Shown here: positions 17,916-26,377 of the stretch, piece by piece | How the letters are laid out: every line of letters begins with the position of its first letter | Position numbering within the stretch: position 1 is the first letter of the stretch | Assembly (NCBI GenBank): GCA_035274845.1 | Contig: DATENU010000009.1 | Coordinates: forward strand, 310,001 to 374,000 | Origin: Chthoniobacterales bacterium | Lineage (GTDB): Bacteria; Verrucomicrobiota; Verrucomicrobiia; Chthoniobacterales; UBA10450 | Direction of reading: 5' to 3' | DNA: 64,000 nucleotides | Notes under the pieces: model-generated | Told to the model about the DNA's origin: nothing | Database searches by the model: none | Seen by the model: the letters and a program-made list of their open reading frames with translations, nothing else | Program-made: the position numbers and the translations under genes

Positions 17916-19379
17916 ATGAAAAAGCTCCTTTGCCTTTTGTCGTTGTCGTTCTTGTCCGCGGCTGTCGCGCAACAAGCGCCGTGGGCCAGATCAAGTATCG
18001 CCTTGTCTGCTCGTGACCGCGTTTACACAGCGGATCAGACATCGAATACCGTTTCGGTGATTGACCCTTCGGAAAACAAATTGCTTGGAGTAATTAAACT
18101 CGGGGATGCGGTTCCTGCAGCTCTGAGCCCACTCTACAAAGGACAGCTGCTTGTCCACGGTCTTGGTTATTCGCCGGATTCGAAGACTCTGGCCGTGGTG
18201 TCGGTCGGATCGAATTCCGTAACCTTGATCGATACGGCAACGAACAAGGTCAAAGGCGCCGTTTACCTCGGCCGTTCGCCCCATGAAGCGTTCTTCACTC
18301 CGAATGGGCGAGAGCTGTGGATAACTGTACGTGGCGAAAACTACGTCTCGGTAATTGACCCTGAGCGGATGAAAGAGACGCGGCGAATGGAAGTCGCCAA
18401 TGGACCTGGGATGACCATGTTCGGGCCGGACGGCAAATACGCCTTTGTGTGTTCCAGCTTTACTCCGGAAGTGGCGGTTATCGACGTCGCGTCACATAAG
18501 ATCATCAAGCGATTGCCGCAAGCCAGCCCATTTTCTCCCAACATCGCTGTCACCCCGGAAAACGACGAAGTCTGGATCACGTTGAAAGACGTCGGCAAGG
18601 TTCAGGTGTTCGATGCGAGGCCGCCCTTTGAGCAAAAGGCGGTGTTGGATACCGGGCCGATCACGAATCACGTGAACTTCGCCAGCAACGTTAACGGCAA
18701 ATTCGCTTATGTGACTATTGGTGGATCGAACGAAGTGAAGGTGTTCCGACGAGCCGGCCCGCCCGAATTAGTTGCAACCATTCCGGTAGGTGAGCTTCCG
18801 CATGGAATCTGGCCGTCGGGTGACGGTTCGCGAATTTATGTCGCGCTGGAAAATGGCGAACATTGCGTCGCCATTGATACCACAACCAACAAGATCGTCG
18901 CTAACATTCCAATCGGACAAACGAGCCAGGCTTTAGTCTATGTTCCAAATGCCGTGCCGAGTGGGTCCGGGACGGAAAATCTAATGCCGCTCGGCACCGC
19001 TGCTAACACGGCACGATTGCATTTGGAGGGGGCCGGAACTGAGCGGGCCTACGCTCAGGCGTCGGTTGCGGTGAACTCGTTGGGTTTATTGGACCTGCTT
19101 CAGATCGCGGCGCAAGGACTGGCTCCGCGTTCGCAATATCAGGTTTATCTGGCGGAGTCCAATGGTCCGCCATTCGGCAAACTTGAGCCCCTCGCCGTTT
19201 TGAAAACAAATCCGGATGGTGCCGGAATTGTGCAGGCGATTGGGCCCTTAAAGACACTCGCAGGCAAGCTCCCAAACTCTTCCACGCCGCAACGGTTTCT
19301 GATCGTTACCGAGATTAAGGATTCGTCACAGGTCGTGCTACAGCAGACTAGCGTTTCGGACGCTATAACAAGTAGATGA
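17916..19379 (+). CDS. Exported YVTN-type beta-propeller protein
   Basis: This is a 487-residue exported protein. The signal peptide (1-19, ending AVAQQ) is followed by a seven-bladed propeller of about 45-residue repeats with recurring elements such as TSNTVSVIDPSENK, SNSVTLIDTATNK, ENYVSVIDPERM and NGEHCVAIDTTTNK (about 30-350). The last 130 residues form a separate beta-rich domain (SRYQVYLAES region) without a clear family. Such propellers are binding scaffolds or, in YncE-like proteins, PQQ-free sensors; no catalytic residues are evident. A strong AAGGAG site lies 8 bases before the ATG. It is the last gene of the hydrolase-DUF305-propeller operon. Confidence 0.88.
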   Translation: MKKLLCLLSLSFLSAAVAQQAPWARSSIALSARDRVYTADQTSNTVSVIDPSENKLLGVIKLGDAVPAALSPLYKGQLLVHGLGYSPDSKTLAVVSVGSNSVTLIDTATNKVKGAVYLGRSPHEAFFTPNGRELWITVRGENYVSVIDPERMKETRRMEVANGPGMTMFGPDGKYAFVCSSFTPEVAVIDVASHKIIKRLPQASPFSPNIAVTPENDEVWITLKDVGKVQVFDARPPFEQKAVLDTGPITNHVNFASNVNGKFAYVTIGGSNEVKVFRRAGPPELVATIPVGELPHGIWPSGDGSRIYVALENGEHCVAIDTTTNKIVANIPIGQTSQALVYVPNAVPSGSGTENLMPLGTAANTARLHLEGAGTERAYAQASVAVNSLGLLDLLQIAAQGLAPRSQYQVYLAESNGPPFGKLEPLAVLKTNPDGAGIVQAIGPLKTLAGKLPNSSTPQRFLIVTEIKDSSQVVLQQTSVSDAITSR

Positions 19380-19436
19380 CGTACCGGACATCAAAGTACG
19401 CTCAGAAGCAACCAGGTTAGATTTTGAGAGAATAGC

Positions 19437-20519
19437 ATGGGTCTCGATCAATATATAACGCTCGGTCACTCCGGCCTCCGCGTGAGTCCGTTTTGCCTGG
19501 GCACAATGACATTTGGTGAAGACCTGGGATGGGGATCGACCGTTGCGGAATCTCAGCAGATCCTTGACCGATTCATCGAGCTCGGCGGCAACTTTATCGA
19601 CACCGCCAATTTCTACACGAAAAGCCATTCCGAGAAGATCATCGGCGACCACATCGGCCGTCATAAGGGGAAACGCGATCGGCTGGTCATTGCCACGAAA
19701 TTCAGCGGCAATCTCTACCCGGGCGATCCGAACGGCGGCGGCTCCGGCCGAAAGTCGATTCTCGCGGCGTGCGAACAGTCGCTGCGCCGCCTGCAGACCG
19801 ATTACATCGATCTTTACTGGCTGCACAATTGGGACGTGCATACGCCGATCGAGGAGACGATGGCGGCGCTCGATGATCTCGTGCGGGCGGGCAAGGTTCG
19901 CTACCTCGGCGTGTCGGACACGCCGGCGTGGAAAGTCGCCGAGGCGAACGTGACGGCGCATTTCCGCGGCTGGTCGGCGTTCATCGGACTGCAGATCGAG
20001 TATTCGCTGCTTGAGCGGACTGTCGAGCAGGAACTGATGCCGATGGCACGTGAGCTCTGCCTCGGCGTGACGCCGTGGTCGCCGCTCAAGAGCGGTCTGT
20101 TGAGCGGCAAATACACGCGGACCAGCGCGCAGGCGAAGGAAGGACGCGCGGCTTTCATCGGCCATTTTCTCAACGACAACACTTTTGCCATCGTCGACGA
20201 ACTCGAGAAGATCGCCAAGGCTCACGACTCCACGGTCGCGCGCGTCGCGCTCGCGTGGGTGCGGATGCAACCCGGCGTCACGTCTACGATCATCGGCGCA
20301 CGTCGCCTGGCCCAGCTCGAGGACAACTTGAAGGCGCTCGAAGTGAGACTCACCTCCGAGGAGCTCGCGGACCTCGACGAAAAGACGAAGCCAACGCTCG
20401 GCTTCCCGGCCAGCATGCAATCAATGTTCCCGGCGATCCACCACGGCGGCGCCACCGTAAACGGCGTCTACGCCGAACCTTCGCCATTCGTGATCCTGCG
20501 GGGCGAAAAGCCGTATTAG
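19437..20519 (+). CDS. Aldo/keto reductase
   Basis: This is a 360-residue NADPH-dependent TIM-barrel reductase. Catalytic residues are visible: Asp in GGNFIDTANFY with its Tyr four residues on, Lys in VIATKFSG and His in DLYWLHNWD. The cofactor site is at SPFCLGTMTFGED and the C-terminal TSTIIGARRLAQLEDN. It belongs to the YajO/YghZ-like group that reduces aldehydes and ketones. It is about 30 residues longer than minimal family members because of a C-terminal extension (PAIHHGGATVNGV). An SDR gene follows 116 bases later on the same strand; the interval holds a purine-rich stretch and no obvious element. Confidence 0.92.
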   Translation: MGLDQYITLGHSGLRVSPFCLGTMTFGEDLGWGSTVAESQQILDRFIELGGNFIDTANFYTKSHSEKIIGDHIGRHKGKRDRLVIATKFSGNLYPGDPNGGGSGRKSILAACEQSLRRLQTDYIDLYWLHNWDVHTPIEETMAALDDLVRAGKVRYLGVSDTPAWKVAEANVTAHFRGWSAFIGLQIEYSLLERTVEQELMPMARELCLGVTPWSPLKSGLLSGKYTRTSAQAKEGRAAFIGHFLNDNTFAIVDELEKIAKAHDSTVARVALAWVRMQPGVTSTIIGARRLAQLEDNLKALEVRLTSEELADLDEKTKPTLGFPASMQSMFPAIHHGGATVNGVYAEPSPFVILRGEKPY

Positions 20520-20635
20520 ACCGGCACCGGGGAGGGAAGCTCGAAGAACAAAATCGAAACTCGAAGAAAGCGTTTTCAAAGCCAGGGCGGTTTTCACCAT
20601 GCCGAAGATTTCAAAAGTCAAAACGGAGGAAGCAA

Positions 20636-21391
20636 ATGAAGAACGGAAAGCTAGACGGAAAGGTTGCAATCGTAACAGGTGCTTCGAAAGGAATTGGCGC
20701 CGCCATCGCGAGGCAGCTCGCGGCCGAGGGTGCGGCAGTAGTCGTTAACTACGCCTCGTCCAAGGCAGGGGCGGACCACCTGGTTGACGAAATCACCAAA
20801 CAAGGTGGGAAAGCCGTCGCGATTCAGGCGGATGTGGGAAAGAAGAAAGAGGTCGAACGGCTTTTCGCCGAGACCAGGAAAACGCTCGGTCAGCTCGACA
20901 TCCTGGTTAACAATGCCGGAGTGTATGAGTTCGGACCGCTCGAATCGGCCACCGAGGAGGAGTTTCATCGGCAGTTTAATACCAATGTTCTAGGTTTGAT
21001 TTTGACTACCCAGGAAGCGCAAAAGCACTTCGGCCCAGAGGGCGGGAGCGTAATCAATGTCAGTTCCCTGGCCAGCAGCGCGACGCCGCCAACCTCAGTT
21101 ATTTATAGCGCCACCAAGGCTGCCGTGGACGCAGTCACCAACGTGCTCGCGAAGGAACTTGGACCAAGGAAAATCCGAGTGAATGCGATCAATCCGGGCC
21201 CCACTGAGACCGAGGGTTTTCAGGCGAAGGGATTTTCCGGAAGCGACTTTGAAAAGCAGTCGGTCGCGCAAACGCCGCTGGGCCGGCTCGGACAGCCAGA
21301 CGATGTGGCGCCGGCCGCCGTCTTCCTCGCCTCGGCCGACAGCGCGTGGATCACCGGCGAAACGATTCGCGTTGCCGGAGGACTTCGTTAG
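20636..21391 (+). CDS. Short-chain dehydrogenase/reductase (SDR)
   Basis: This is a 251-residue classical SDR with a Rossmann fold. The cofactor motif is TGASKGIG (near 14), the NNAG motif near 91, the catalytic Ser in INVSSLASS, and the YSATK Tyr-Lys pair near 157, followed by the INPGPTETEG loop. The residues after the second strand (NYASSKAGAD) favour NADP(H). It has the glucose-dehydrogenase/3-ketoacyl-reductase layout; the substrate is not readable. CGGAGG lies 8 bases upstream of the ATG at 20636, which fixes this start against the longer open frame. Confidence 0.92.
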   Translation: MKNGKLDGKVAIVTGASKGIGAAIARQLAAEGAAVVVNYASSKAGADHLVDEITKQGGKAVAIQADVGKKKEVERLFAETRKTLGQLDILVNNAGVYEFGPLESATEEEFHRQFNTNVLGLILTTQEAQKHFGPEGGSVINVSSLASSATPPTSVIYSATKAAVDAVTNVLAKELGPRKIRVNAINPGPTETEGFQAKGFSGSDFEKQSVAQTPLGRLGQPDDVAPAAVFLASADSAWITGETIRVAGGLR

Positions 21392-21474
21392 TCCCACACG
21401 GCAACAAAACGAATAATCCAGTGAAGTTTATGCGAACCTAACGAAGAATACTTCAGAATCCAAGGAAGGCCCCA

Positions 21475-21917
21475 TTGCGGATCTCGCTTTTCGTTGTCGC
21501 GCTATTCGCAGGGCACAGCGTCACTCGCGCACAAACGGAGACCAACGCTGACGTCGTAACGGCCATCACTAGCGTGGAGAATGAGGCCGTTAAGGCCGAT
21601 TTGGCCGGCGATGCAAACTTTTACCGAAAGCTCCTGGCTGAGGATTGGACCGAGGCGACAGTGACGGAACCTTTTACACCAAGACCGATATCCTGGAACT
21701 CATGGCCGACGGCAGGAACCTCAAGACAAATAGTGAGAAACTGTCTGAGCTCGAAGTGCGTGTTTACGGCGATACCGCAGTGGCGACCTACAAGGACACC
21801 TACGACATTGTGATCAAGGGTAAACATCGCGCGCACGACATCATCGCTACGGACACTTTCGTCAAGGTGGGCGGCAAATGGAAGCAGATCGCCAGTCACG
21901 GGTCGGAGACGGAGTAG
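21475..21917 (+). pseudogene. Exported SnoaL/DUF4440-like protein, frameshifted
   Basis: Two frames together make one protein of the NTF2-like (DUF4440/SnoaL) fold. The first, from a TTG at 21475 with AAGGAAGG upstream, gives a signal peptide (ending TRAQT) and helix EVENEAVKADLAGD-like up to YRKLLAEDWTE. The second, from about 21655 to the stop at 21917, gives DSDGTFYTKTDILELM, the VRVYGDTAVATYKDTY strand and the C-terminal TFVKVGGKWKQIASH typical of the family. The shift lies near 21650-21660 and needs one base restored. This is either a real pseudogene or a read error; a second frameshift in a small gene lies 1.1 kb downstream. Family functions range from hydrolases to steroid isomerases. 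Confidence 0.75.
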
Positions 21918-21933
21918 CCACTTAGATCGTCTC

Positions 21934-21999
21934 TAACTAAAGAGGGAGCAGGGATTGTCTAGCCGGTGGCAGCGCAAAATCCTTCGCACGCGCCATAGC
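21934..21999 (+). promoter_or_regulatory. Recurrent leader element, copy 4
   Basis: AACTAAAGAGGGA, exactly 28 bases, AAAATC (21976-21981), exactly 7 bases, CGCGCCATAGC (21989-21999). It begins 17 bases after the preceding stop codon and ends 31 bases before the lipoprotein start at 22031. Confidence 0.75.
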
Positions 22000-22030
22000 C
22001 GGAACCCGCGCGCACGGGATACTTTTGGGC

Positions 22031-22258
22031 ATGAACAATACGGTACTCACACAAAGAATCGTCAGCGTCGCCGCCGGTGCGCTCATGACTCTGCTTACGG
22101 CATGCGCGACATCACCCTACGCGAGCAAACCTCCACTAACAGCCTCGAGGGATAGTTCAGGCCCGGTGCGGAACCCCGACATAATCCGCGACGGAACCAG
22201 AATACCGGTTTCAACATACTATAACTGGCCACCTATCGGCGACACCGGCCCACGTTAG
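22031..22258 (+). CDS. Small lipoprotein
   Basis: This is a 75-residue lipoprotein. A signal sequence with lipobox LLTAC puts the acylated Cys near residue 25. The mature part is about 50 residues, Pro/Ser/Thr-rich (SPYASKPPLTASRD, PVSTYYNWPPIGDTGPR), with no predicted secondary structure of note. It is too small for an enzyme; a structural or surface role in the outer membrane is the plain reading. Leader element copy 4 precedes it at the usual distance. The ATG at 22031 is preferred to an in-frame codon two positions upstream because it begins the basic-free n-region directly. Confidence 0.75.
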   Translation: MNNTVLTQRIVSVAAGALMTLLTACATSPYASKPPLTASRDSSGPVRNPDIIRDGTRIPVSTYYNWPPIGDTGPR

Positions 22259-22323
22259 GAAAATGACGGCACTAACACGGTGTCATCGCTGGGGCTGCCA
22301 AAATCCCTATATCCGCGATGGCC
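22257..22323 (+). promoter_or_regulatory. Recurrent leader element, probable degenerate copy
   Basis: GGAAAATGACGGCA stands where the hairpin should be, then 28 bases, AAAATC (22300-22305), exactly 7 bases, and CCGCGATGGCC (22313-22323). It begins at the stop of the lipoprotein gene, like other copies, but the next start codon (22478) is 155 bases beyond its end. Treat as a decayed or distant member. Confidence 0.4.
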
Positions 22324-22477
22324 GACGTGAAATGATTGGCGATATCAGCGTGCATCTAATCCAACCTGCACGAGGAATACGCATCCCTTAGCGAGTCGCG
22401 ATCAAAGGCGGATTTCATTCCCGGCAGCTCGCCAAGCTCGACTAGAGTAGCCGCTGACGACACCGAAACTATGACTC

Positions 22478-22805
22478 GTGAAAGCCATTATCCTGCTCAC
22501 CGTCTCTAATATCTTCATGAACCTTGCCTGGTATGGACATCTGAAGTTTAGAAACCGGGCGCTTTGGTTGGTGATCCTGGCAAGTTGGGGATTGGCCTTG
22601 TTCGAATATATTTTTCAGGTGCCGGCAAATCGCATCGGATCGGAGCAATGGAGCGTGCCGCAACTGAAAATCCTCCAGGAATGCATCACGCTGGTTGTAT
22701 TCATGCTAATGGCGTTTGTGCTCTTCGACTCTCCGCTGAAATGGAACTATTGCGTTTCCTACGGATTGGTTGTTGGGGGCGGTGTTCTTCGCGTTCAAGT
22801 TCTGA
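22478..22805 (+). pseudogene. DUF486 (DMT_6) small membrane protein, frameshifted at C-terminus
   Basis: This small integral membrane protein of the DMT superfamily (DUF486) should be about 108 residues with four membrane helices. Clear family segments are LTVSNIFMNLAWYGHLKF, ALWLVILASWGLALFEY, FQVPANRIG and LKILQECITLVVF. After KWNYCVSYGLVVG the frame departs at a run of five G near 22775-22779. Removing one G restores the family-typical ending GAVFFAFKF and a stop at 22803-22805. As sequenced the frame runs on to 22873 with a foreign tail. A homopolymer error or a recent mutation are both possible. The start is a GTG. Transport substrate is unknown for this family. Confidence 0.8.
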
Positions 22806-22837
22806 TCAACTCCCCCCTGTCTCGCGATTCTGCGCTA

Positions 22838-22903
22838 CCTCCAAAGAGGGAACGAGCGCAGCTCCATAAGTAGCAGGACAGAATCCTACCCACGCGCAGT
22901 GGA
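22838..22903 (+). promoter_or_regulatory. Recurrent leader element, copy 5
   Basis: CCTCCAAAGAGGGA, exactly 28 bases, AGAATC (22880-22885), exactly 7 bases, CGCGCAGTGGA (22893-22903), with GCAGTG/CACTGC able to pair around the last motif. It begins about 32 bases after the restored DUF486 stop. A short reading frame could start at 22936, but the better start for the exported protein is 23014. Confidence 0.8.
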
Positions 22904-23013
22904 CGGCACTGCAAATCACCGCGCAAGTGACGGGTATGAAATTAATAACCAGTTCGGCAATATTATCCAGCACTTCAACCTCAAATCCCGGATGGCACAA
23001 AGTAAGGAGTGTC

Positions 23014-23520
23014 ATGGCCCGAAAGATCGCCATGTTGATCGCCCTGGCTTTCGTTACGGGAGCCATTGCTCAATCGGCCGTGGCCCAGAACGTCGACAGG
23101 TCGGGTAGCCAGAGTCTGGTCAGGTTCATTGGAGGCATCGGCGATATTAGCACTGGTTCGATAAATACCACCGTCCGCGGCGTCCCGGCCGCAGGACAGA
23201 TTTGGGTTATCCGCGACCTTGCTGCTGACGTGAAGCAGGACGGGAGAATTCGGATCGACGGCAGCGGTCTCCTTCTGGGCGCAGGCGATGCCGTCGGAAG
23301 CAACGGCAATGCGAGCGTTTTTGCTACGCTGTTCTGCTCAAATGATGGCAATGTCCAGCACAGCTCAACTCTTGCAGGCGTCCCGCTCGAAGTGAATGGC
23401 GATTTTCGTATTGACGATACGCTTTCACCCGCGCCGCCGAGTCAATGCACCAGCCCGGTGCTCCTCATCCGCGTCGTTGGACCGGGCTCGTGGTTCGCCG
23501 CTGGAATTCCGAAGCAGTAA
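23014..23520 (+). CDS. Exported protein of unknown function
   Basis: This is a 168-residue protein with a clean signal peptide (MARKIAMLIALAF start, cleavage near SAVAQ) and a beta-rich mature part of about 140 residues. Landmarks are GQIWVIRDLAADVKQDG, GSGLLLGAGDAVG, a Cys in TLFCSNDG and a second in SQCTSPVLLIRV that could form a disulphide, and an ending GPGSWFAAGIP. ATG 23014 is chosen because AAGGAG lies 5 bases upstream; an earlier in-frame ATG (22936) would add 26 residues that hide the signal peptide. I do not recognise the family; the Gly-rich strand pattern resembles small periplasmic beta-sandwich proteins. Confidence 0.75.
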   Translation: MARKIAMLIALAFVTGAIAQSAVAQNVDRSGSQSLVRFIGGIGDISTGSINTTVRGVPAAGQIWVIRDLAADVKQDGRIRIDGSGLLLGAGDAVGSNGNASVFATLFCSNDGNVQHSSTLAGVPLEVNGDFRIDDTLSPAPPSQCTSPVLLIRVVGPGSWFAAGIPKQ

Positions 23521-23546
23521 CCGGCGCTTAATAAGGAGAAATGATC

Positions 23547-24248
23547 ATGCGTGTTAAACCATTCATAGTTCTGTTCTTAGTTATTGGTGCGTTTTCCACC
23601 TTGATTGACAATGCTGTGGCTCAGTCCGAGCCACAGCAGTCCGTCATCGTTTACGTGGAATTCAAGCCCGCCGACACGAGGGTCGGGAGCGAATTGCTTC
23701 AGGACCTTGCTTCGACCGCTAACGGCAGCGCGGGTCTCGTCCGGTTCGATGTGCTACAGCAGATCGTCCGCGGGAACTTCTTCGCTCTGTCCGAGACCTG
23801 GAGTAATGCGCAGACATTCGCCAACTTCGAGAACTCGCCGGCGGTGCAAAATATCTTTACTCAACTCATGCGCCTGGTGGAGGCGCCGCTGGATGAACGG
23901 CCGGGCAATTTGCTCGCGGGCACTCTAAATCCTCGCAATGAACATGCCCAGGCGCGTCAGGTTTTTGTCATCACGCACGTGGACGTAGACCCTCAGTTCG
24001 TGGGCCAAGTCCAACCACTGCTGAATACATTCGTGAGCGACAGCCTCAGGGATGCGGGAGTCCAGACGTTCGCCCTGGTCAGCCAAACGCCGACCGCGAA
24101 CCATTTTCAGCTCGTTGAGACCTTCGCGAACCAGCAGGCTTTCGACGATCACGTAAGCGCGTCGCATACCGTGATCTTTCGCACGAATGCCGACGCATCC
24201 TTGGGGGCACCTTATGATGAGCGGCTCTATCACTTCGTGAACCGCTAA
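23547..24248 (+). CDS. Exported protein with two antibiotic-biosynthesis-monooxygenase-like (ABM) domains
   Basis: This 233-residue protein has a signal peptide (ending near NAVAQS) and two dimeric-alpha/beta-barrel (ABM) halves. The first half is about 30-120: VIVYVEFKPADTRVG, VRFDVLQQIVRGNFFALSE and WSNAQTFANFENS. The second is about 140-225: VFVITHVDVDPQF, TFALVSQTPTANHFQLVETF and FANQQAFDDHVSASHT. ABM domains occur in quinol monooxygenases and haem oxygenases. The exported fused pair is uncommon, since most ABM proteins are cytoplasmic homodimers. The ATG at 23547 lies 8 bases after AAGGAG, better placed than the ATG at 23541. Confidence 0.82.
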   Translation: MRVKPFIVLFLVIGAFSTLIDNAVAQSEPQQSVIVYVEFKPADTRVGSELLQDLASTANGSAGLVRFDVLQQIVRGNFFALSETWSNAQTFANFENSPAVQNIFTQLMRLVEAPLDERPGNLLAGTLNPRNEHAQARQVFVITHVDVDPQFVGQVQPLLNTFVSDSLRDAGVQTFALVSQTPTANHFQLVETFANQQAFDDHVSASHTVIFRTNADASLGAPYDERLYHFVNR

Positions 24249-24285
24249 CAGTGAGGTCGCACCACACTATCGCCAGTTGAAGGCC

Positions 24286-25074
24286 ATGAAAACACGAAGA
24301 ATCTCAGGCGTCGCGATGGTCGGGTTGCTCCTATTGCCTTGCTGCCCGGTCCCAGCGCAGAACGAAGAGCATCCGGTTCGGAATATTGTGCTGGTTCACG
24401 GGGCGTGGGCGGATGGTTCTGGTTGGAAGGGCGTTTACGACATTCTGAGCAAGGATGGGTACAACGTTAGCATTGTCCAGGAACCGGAGACCTCATTTAA
24501 AGAAGATGTGGCCGCGACGAAGCGCGTGCTCGCTCAACAAGAGGGACCATCGATTTTGGTTGGGCATAGCTATGGCGGCGCTGTAATCACGGAGGCTGGA
24601 ACAGATCCGTCGGTCGTCGGGTTGGTTTACATCGCTGCTCACATGCCGGATGCCGGAGAGAATGAGGCGGACGACGGAAAACGCTTCCCCAGTGATCTCG
24701 CCAAGTCGGGTGCGATCCAGAAGACGCCAGATGGCTTTACTTACATCGATCCGGCGCAGTTTCACGCACTGTTCGCCGCCGATGTGCCTATAGAACGGGC
24801 CACTTTGATGGCGCGCTCGCAGGTGCCTAACTTCGCCGAGAATTTTGCAGCGACGATCACCACGGCCGCGTGGAGAAGCAAGCCAAGCTGGATGTTGGTC
24901 GCAAAAAAAGACAGAGCCATCAACCCCGACCTTGAACGCTGGTATGCCGAACGAGCTAAGAGCCGAACCGTGGAAGTCTCGGGCGCCAGTCACGCAGTCT
25001 ACGTCTCCAGGCCGAAGGAAGTGGCGGCTCTAATCGAAGAAGCTGCATCGCACGCGCTCGAGAAAACCCAATAA
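24286..25074 (+). CDS. Exported alpha/beta hydrolase
   Basis: This is a 262-residue secreted alpha/beta hydrolase. A signal peptide (about 1-22, ending VPAQN) precedes the fold: LVHGAWADGSGW oxyanion loop, nucleophile elbow VGHSYGGAV (Ser near 98), acid in VAKKDRAINP and His in SGASHAVYVSRP. The lid-less compact layout matches the salicylate-esterase/EstC-like group with preference for small esters. It follows the ABM gene by 37 bases and precedes another exported protein by 27, so these three probably share a transcript. ATG 24286 is preferred over a TTG three codons upstream. Confidence 0.88.
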   Translation: MKTRRISGVAMVGLLLLPCCPVPAQNEEHPVRNIVLVHGAWADGSGWKGVYDILSKDGYNVSIVQEPETSFKEDVAATKRVLAQQEGPSILVGHSYGGAVITEAGTDPSVVGLVYIAAHMPDAGENEADDGKRFPSDLAKSGAIQKTPDGFTYIDPAQFHALFAADVPIERATLMARSQVPNFAENFAATITTAAWRSKPSWMLVAKKDRAINPDLERWYAERAKSRTVEVSGASHAVYVSRPKEVAALIEEAASHALEKTQ

Positions 25075-25101
25075 TAATCACTGGCTTAGGAGGCAATAGT
25101 T

Positions 25102-25635
25102 ATGAGAAATCACATCGCGACATTTAGCCTCGTCCTGCTGTGCGGGGCTTTGTTTCTTGGTTCAAACGAACGCGCTGCGGCACAGAACTCCAACCTGGAC
25201 GGAACCTACATCCTGGATGCAACCGAAAGCGACAACGTGAATAAAGTGGTCGAGGCGGCGGCGGGGAAGCAGAACTTCCTCACGCGGGATATCGCTAGAG
25301 AGCGCCTCAAAAAGCTGAACCCCGCTTATCGCAAGGTCGCCATCAGTTCTTCGCCGAATGAAATCAGCGTGGCGGTGGATAACGAGCCTGCGTTACGCAC
25401 ACCAGCGAAGGGCGGACCGGTTGCGTGGGTTGGTCCCGATGGAGGAAAGGCGGACGTGACCATGCAGTTGGGAGGCCGGCATCTGGCGCAGACATTCACG
25501 TCACCAGAGGGGCGCAGAGTTAATGACTACACTCTGAGCTCTGATGGGCGAATCCTAACTATGCAAGTGACAGAGACGAGCCCCCGGCTGTCCCAAAGTG
25601 TCAGTTACAGACAAGTTTACAGACGGGTCCCTTGA
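25102..25635 (+). CDS. Exported protein of unknown function
   Basis: This is a 177-residue exported protein: a signal peptide (ending near RAAAQN) and a mature beta-rich domain starting LDGTYILDATESDNVN. The repeated strand pattern (YRKVAISSSPNEISVAV, GGKADVTMQLGGRHLAQTF, VNDYTLSSDGRILTMQVTETSPRL) looks like a lipocalin- or lipid-binding-type barrel, but no signature motif is present. An AGGAGG site lies 8 bases before the ATG. It closes the ABM-hydrolase group. Family not recognised with certainty. Confidence 0.75.
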   Translation: MRNHIATFSLVLLCGALFLGSNERAAAQNSNLDGTYILDATESDNVNKVVEAAAGKQNFLTRDIARERLKKLNPAYRKVAISSSPNEISVAVDNEPALRTPAKGGPVAWVGPDGGKADVTMQLGGRHLAQTFTSPEGRRVNDYTLSSDGRILTMQVTETSPRLSQSVSYRQVYRRVP

Positions 25636-25666
25636 AGGCGGCATCCCCCCCACTGGAGAAAACATT

Positions 25667-25891
25667 ATGATTATCTCAAACCCAGAATTAGACGAGCACG
25701 ATATCGATGACGCGCTTTGGGCTGCATACCGAAGCCATGACAAGAGCGCAGTCACGATGAACTTGCTTTGCCGTTATCTGCGAGACCCTCGCGCCTTTCC
25801 AAGCCTAGGCGCAACTCAGTGGAGGAGAAGCAGGGCGAGGACTTACGTTCGTTTGGCCATAAAGTCTCCCTGCGAAATTCAGGCACGTTAG
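25667..25891 (+). CDS. Small acidic protein, doubtful
   Basis: This is a possible 74-residue protein starting MIISNPELDEHDIDDALW with GGAG placed 8 bases upstream. The first 45 residues are acidic and helical with a DIDDALWAAY segment; the last 25 are Arg-rich and may be out of natural frame. There is no signal peptide and no recognised domain. The initiation context is the main support. It lies just upstream of leader element copy 6. Confidence 0.35.
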   Translation: MIISNPELDEHDIDDALWAAYRSHDKSAVTMNLLCRYLRDPRAFPSLGATQWRRSRARTYVRLAIKSPCEIQAR

Positions 25892-25916
25892 CTCGGTATC
25901 GCCGGAAAGAGTCTCC

Positions 25917-25983
25917 CCACCGAAAGAGAGAGCGGGCGCCGGTTCTGAAGGGGCAGGCAAAGACCTTACGATTGGAGCATGGA
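25917..25983 (+). promoter_or_regulatory. Recurrent leader element, copy 6 (diverged)
   Basis: CCACCGAAAGAGAGA, exactly 28 bases, AAGACC (25960-25965), exactly 7 bases, TGGAGCATGG. The spacing matches the family although the last motif is weak. It ends 30 bases before the small exported gene at 26014. Confidence 0.5.
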
Positions 25984-26013
25984 AGGAAGATCGGGACGGA
26001 AGGAGCTTGCGAT

Positions 26014-26342
26014 ATGAGAACAAAGATATTGATCGCTTGCCTGGCTGCTGGATTTCTGGGGTTAGTCAATCAGGGCGGGCCGCCAGTAACCGCGCCATCG
26101 CCGGTAAGCACACTGCGTCTTTCCAGTCTAAATATCAGGCGCGTCAAGCTCATCGACCCGCGACCGTTTCCGAGCAAACCGTTTCCGGCGTGATTCCGCG
26201 CGCAATCCGCGGGAGCAATCCGCTCCAGATGCTCAATCCGCTGGCGCCGGCGAAATATGGCACCGCGGAAGAGAGCGTCTCTCTCGATCCCGATGTTGCC
26301 GGAAAAGCGAGCGGAATCAACTTGTTCAGTATCTCTTTCTAG
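26014..26342 (+). pseudogene. Small exported protein, probably frameshifted
   Basis: An ATG at 26014 (AAGGAG 11 bases upstream) opens a signal peptide, MRTKILIACLAAGFLGLV, but that frame stops at 26193. A second frame running to 26342 continues with IPRAIRGSNPLQMLNPLAP, KYGTAEESVSLDPD and ends GINLFSISF. The NPLQMLNPLAP...YG...GINLF pattern is one I associate with small exported verrucomicrobial proteins, so the two frames are probably one gene of about 105 residues split by a frameshift between about 26070 and 26160. The function is unknown. It is placed behind leader element copy 6. Confidence 0.55.
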
Positions 26343-26377
26343 CGGGTGTGACTCCTGCCTAACGAGTTGCGCGGGGT

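Noticed and set aside
20520-20635. A possible leader element before the SDR gene
   Set aside because: GAGGGA and AAAATC occur, but the spacing is about 15 bases and the last motif is missing, so it does not meet the family pattern.
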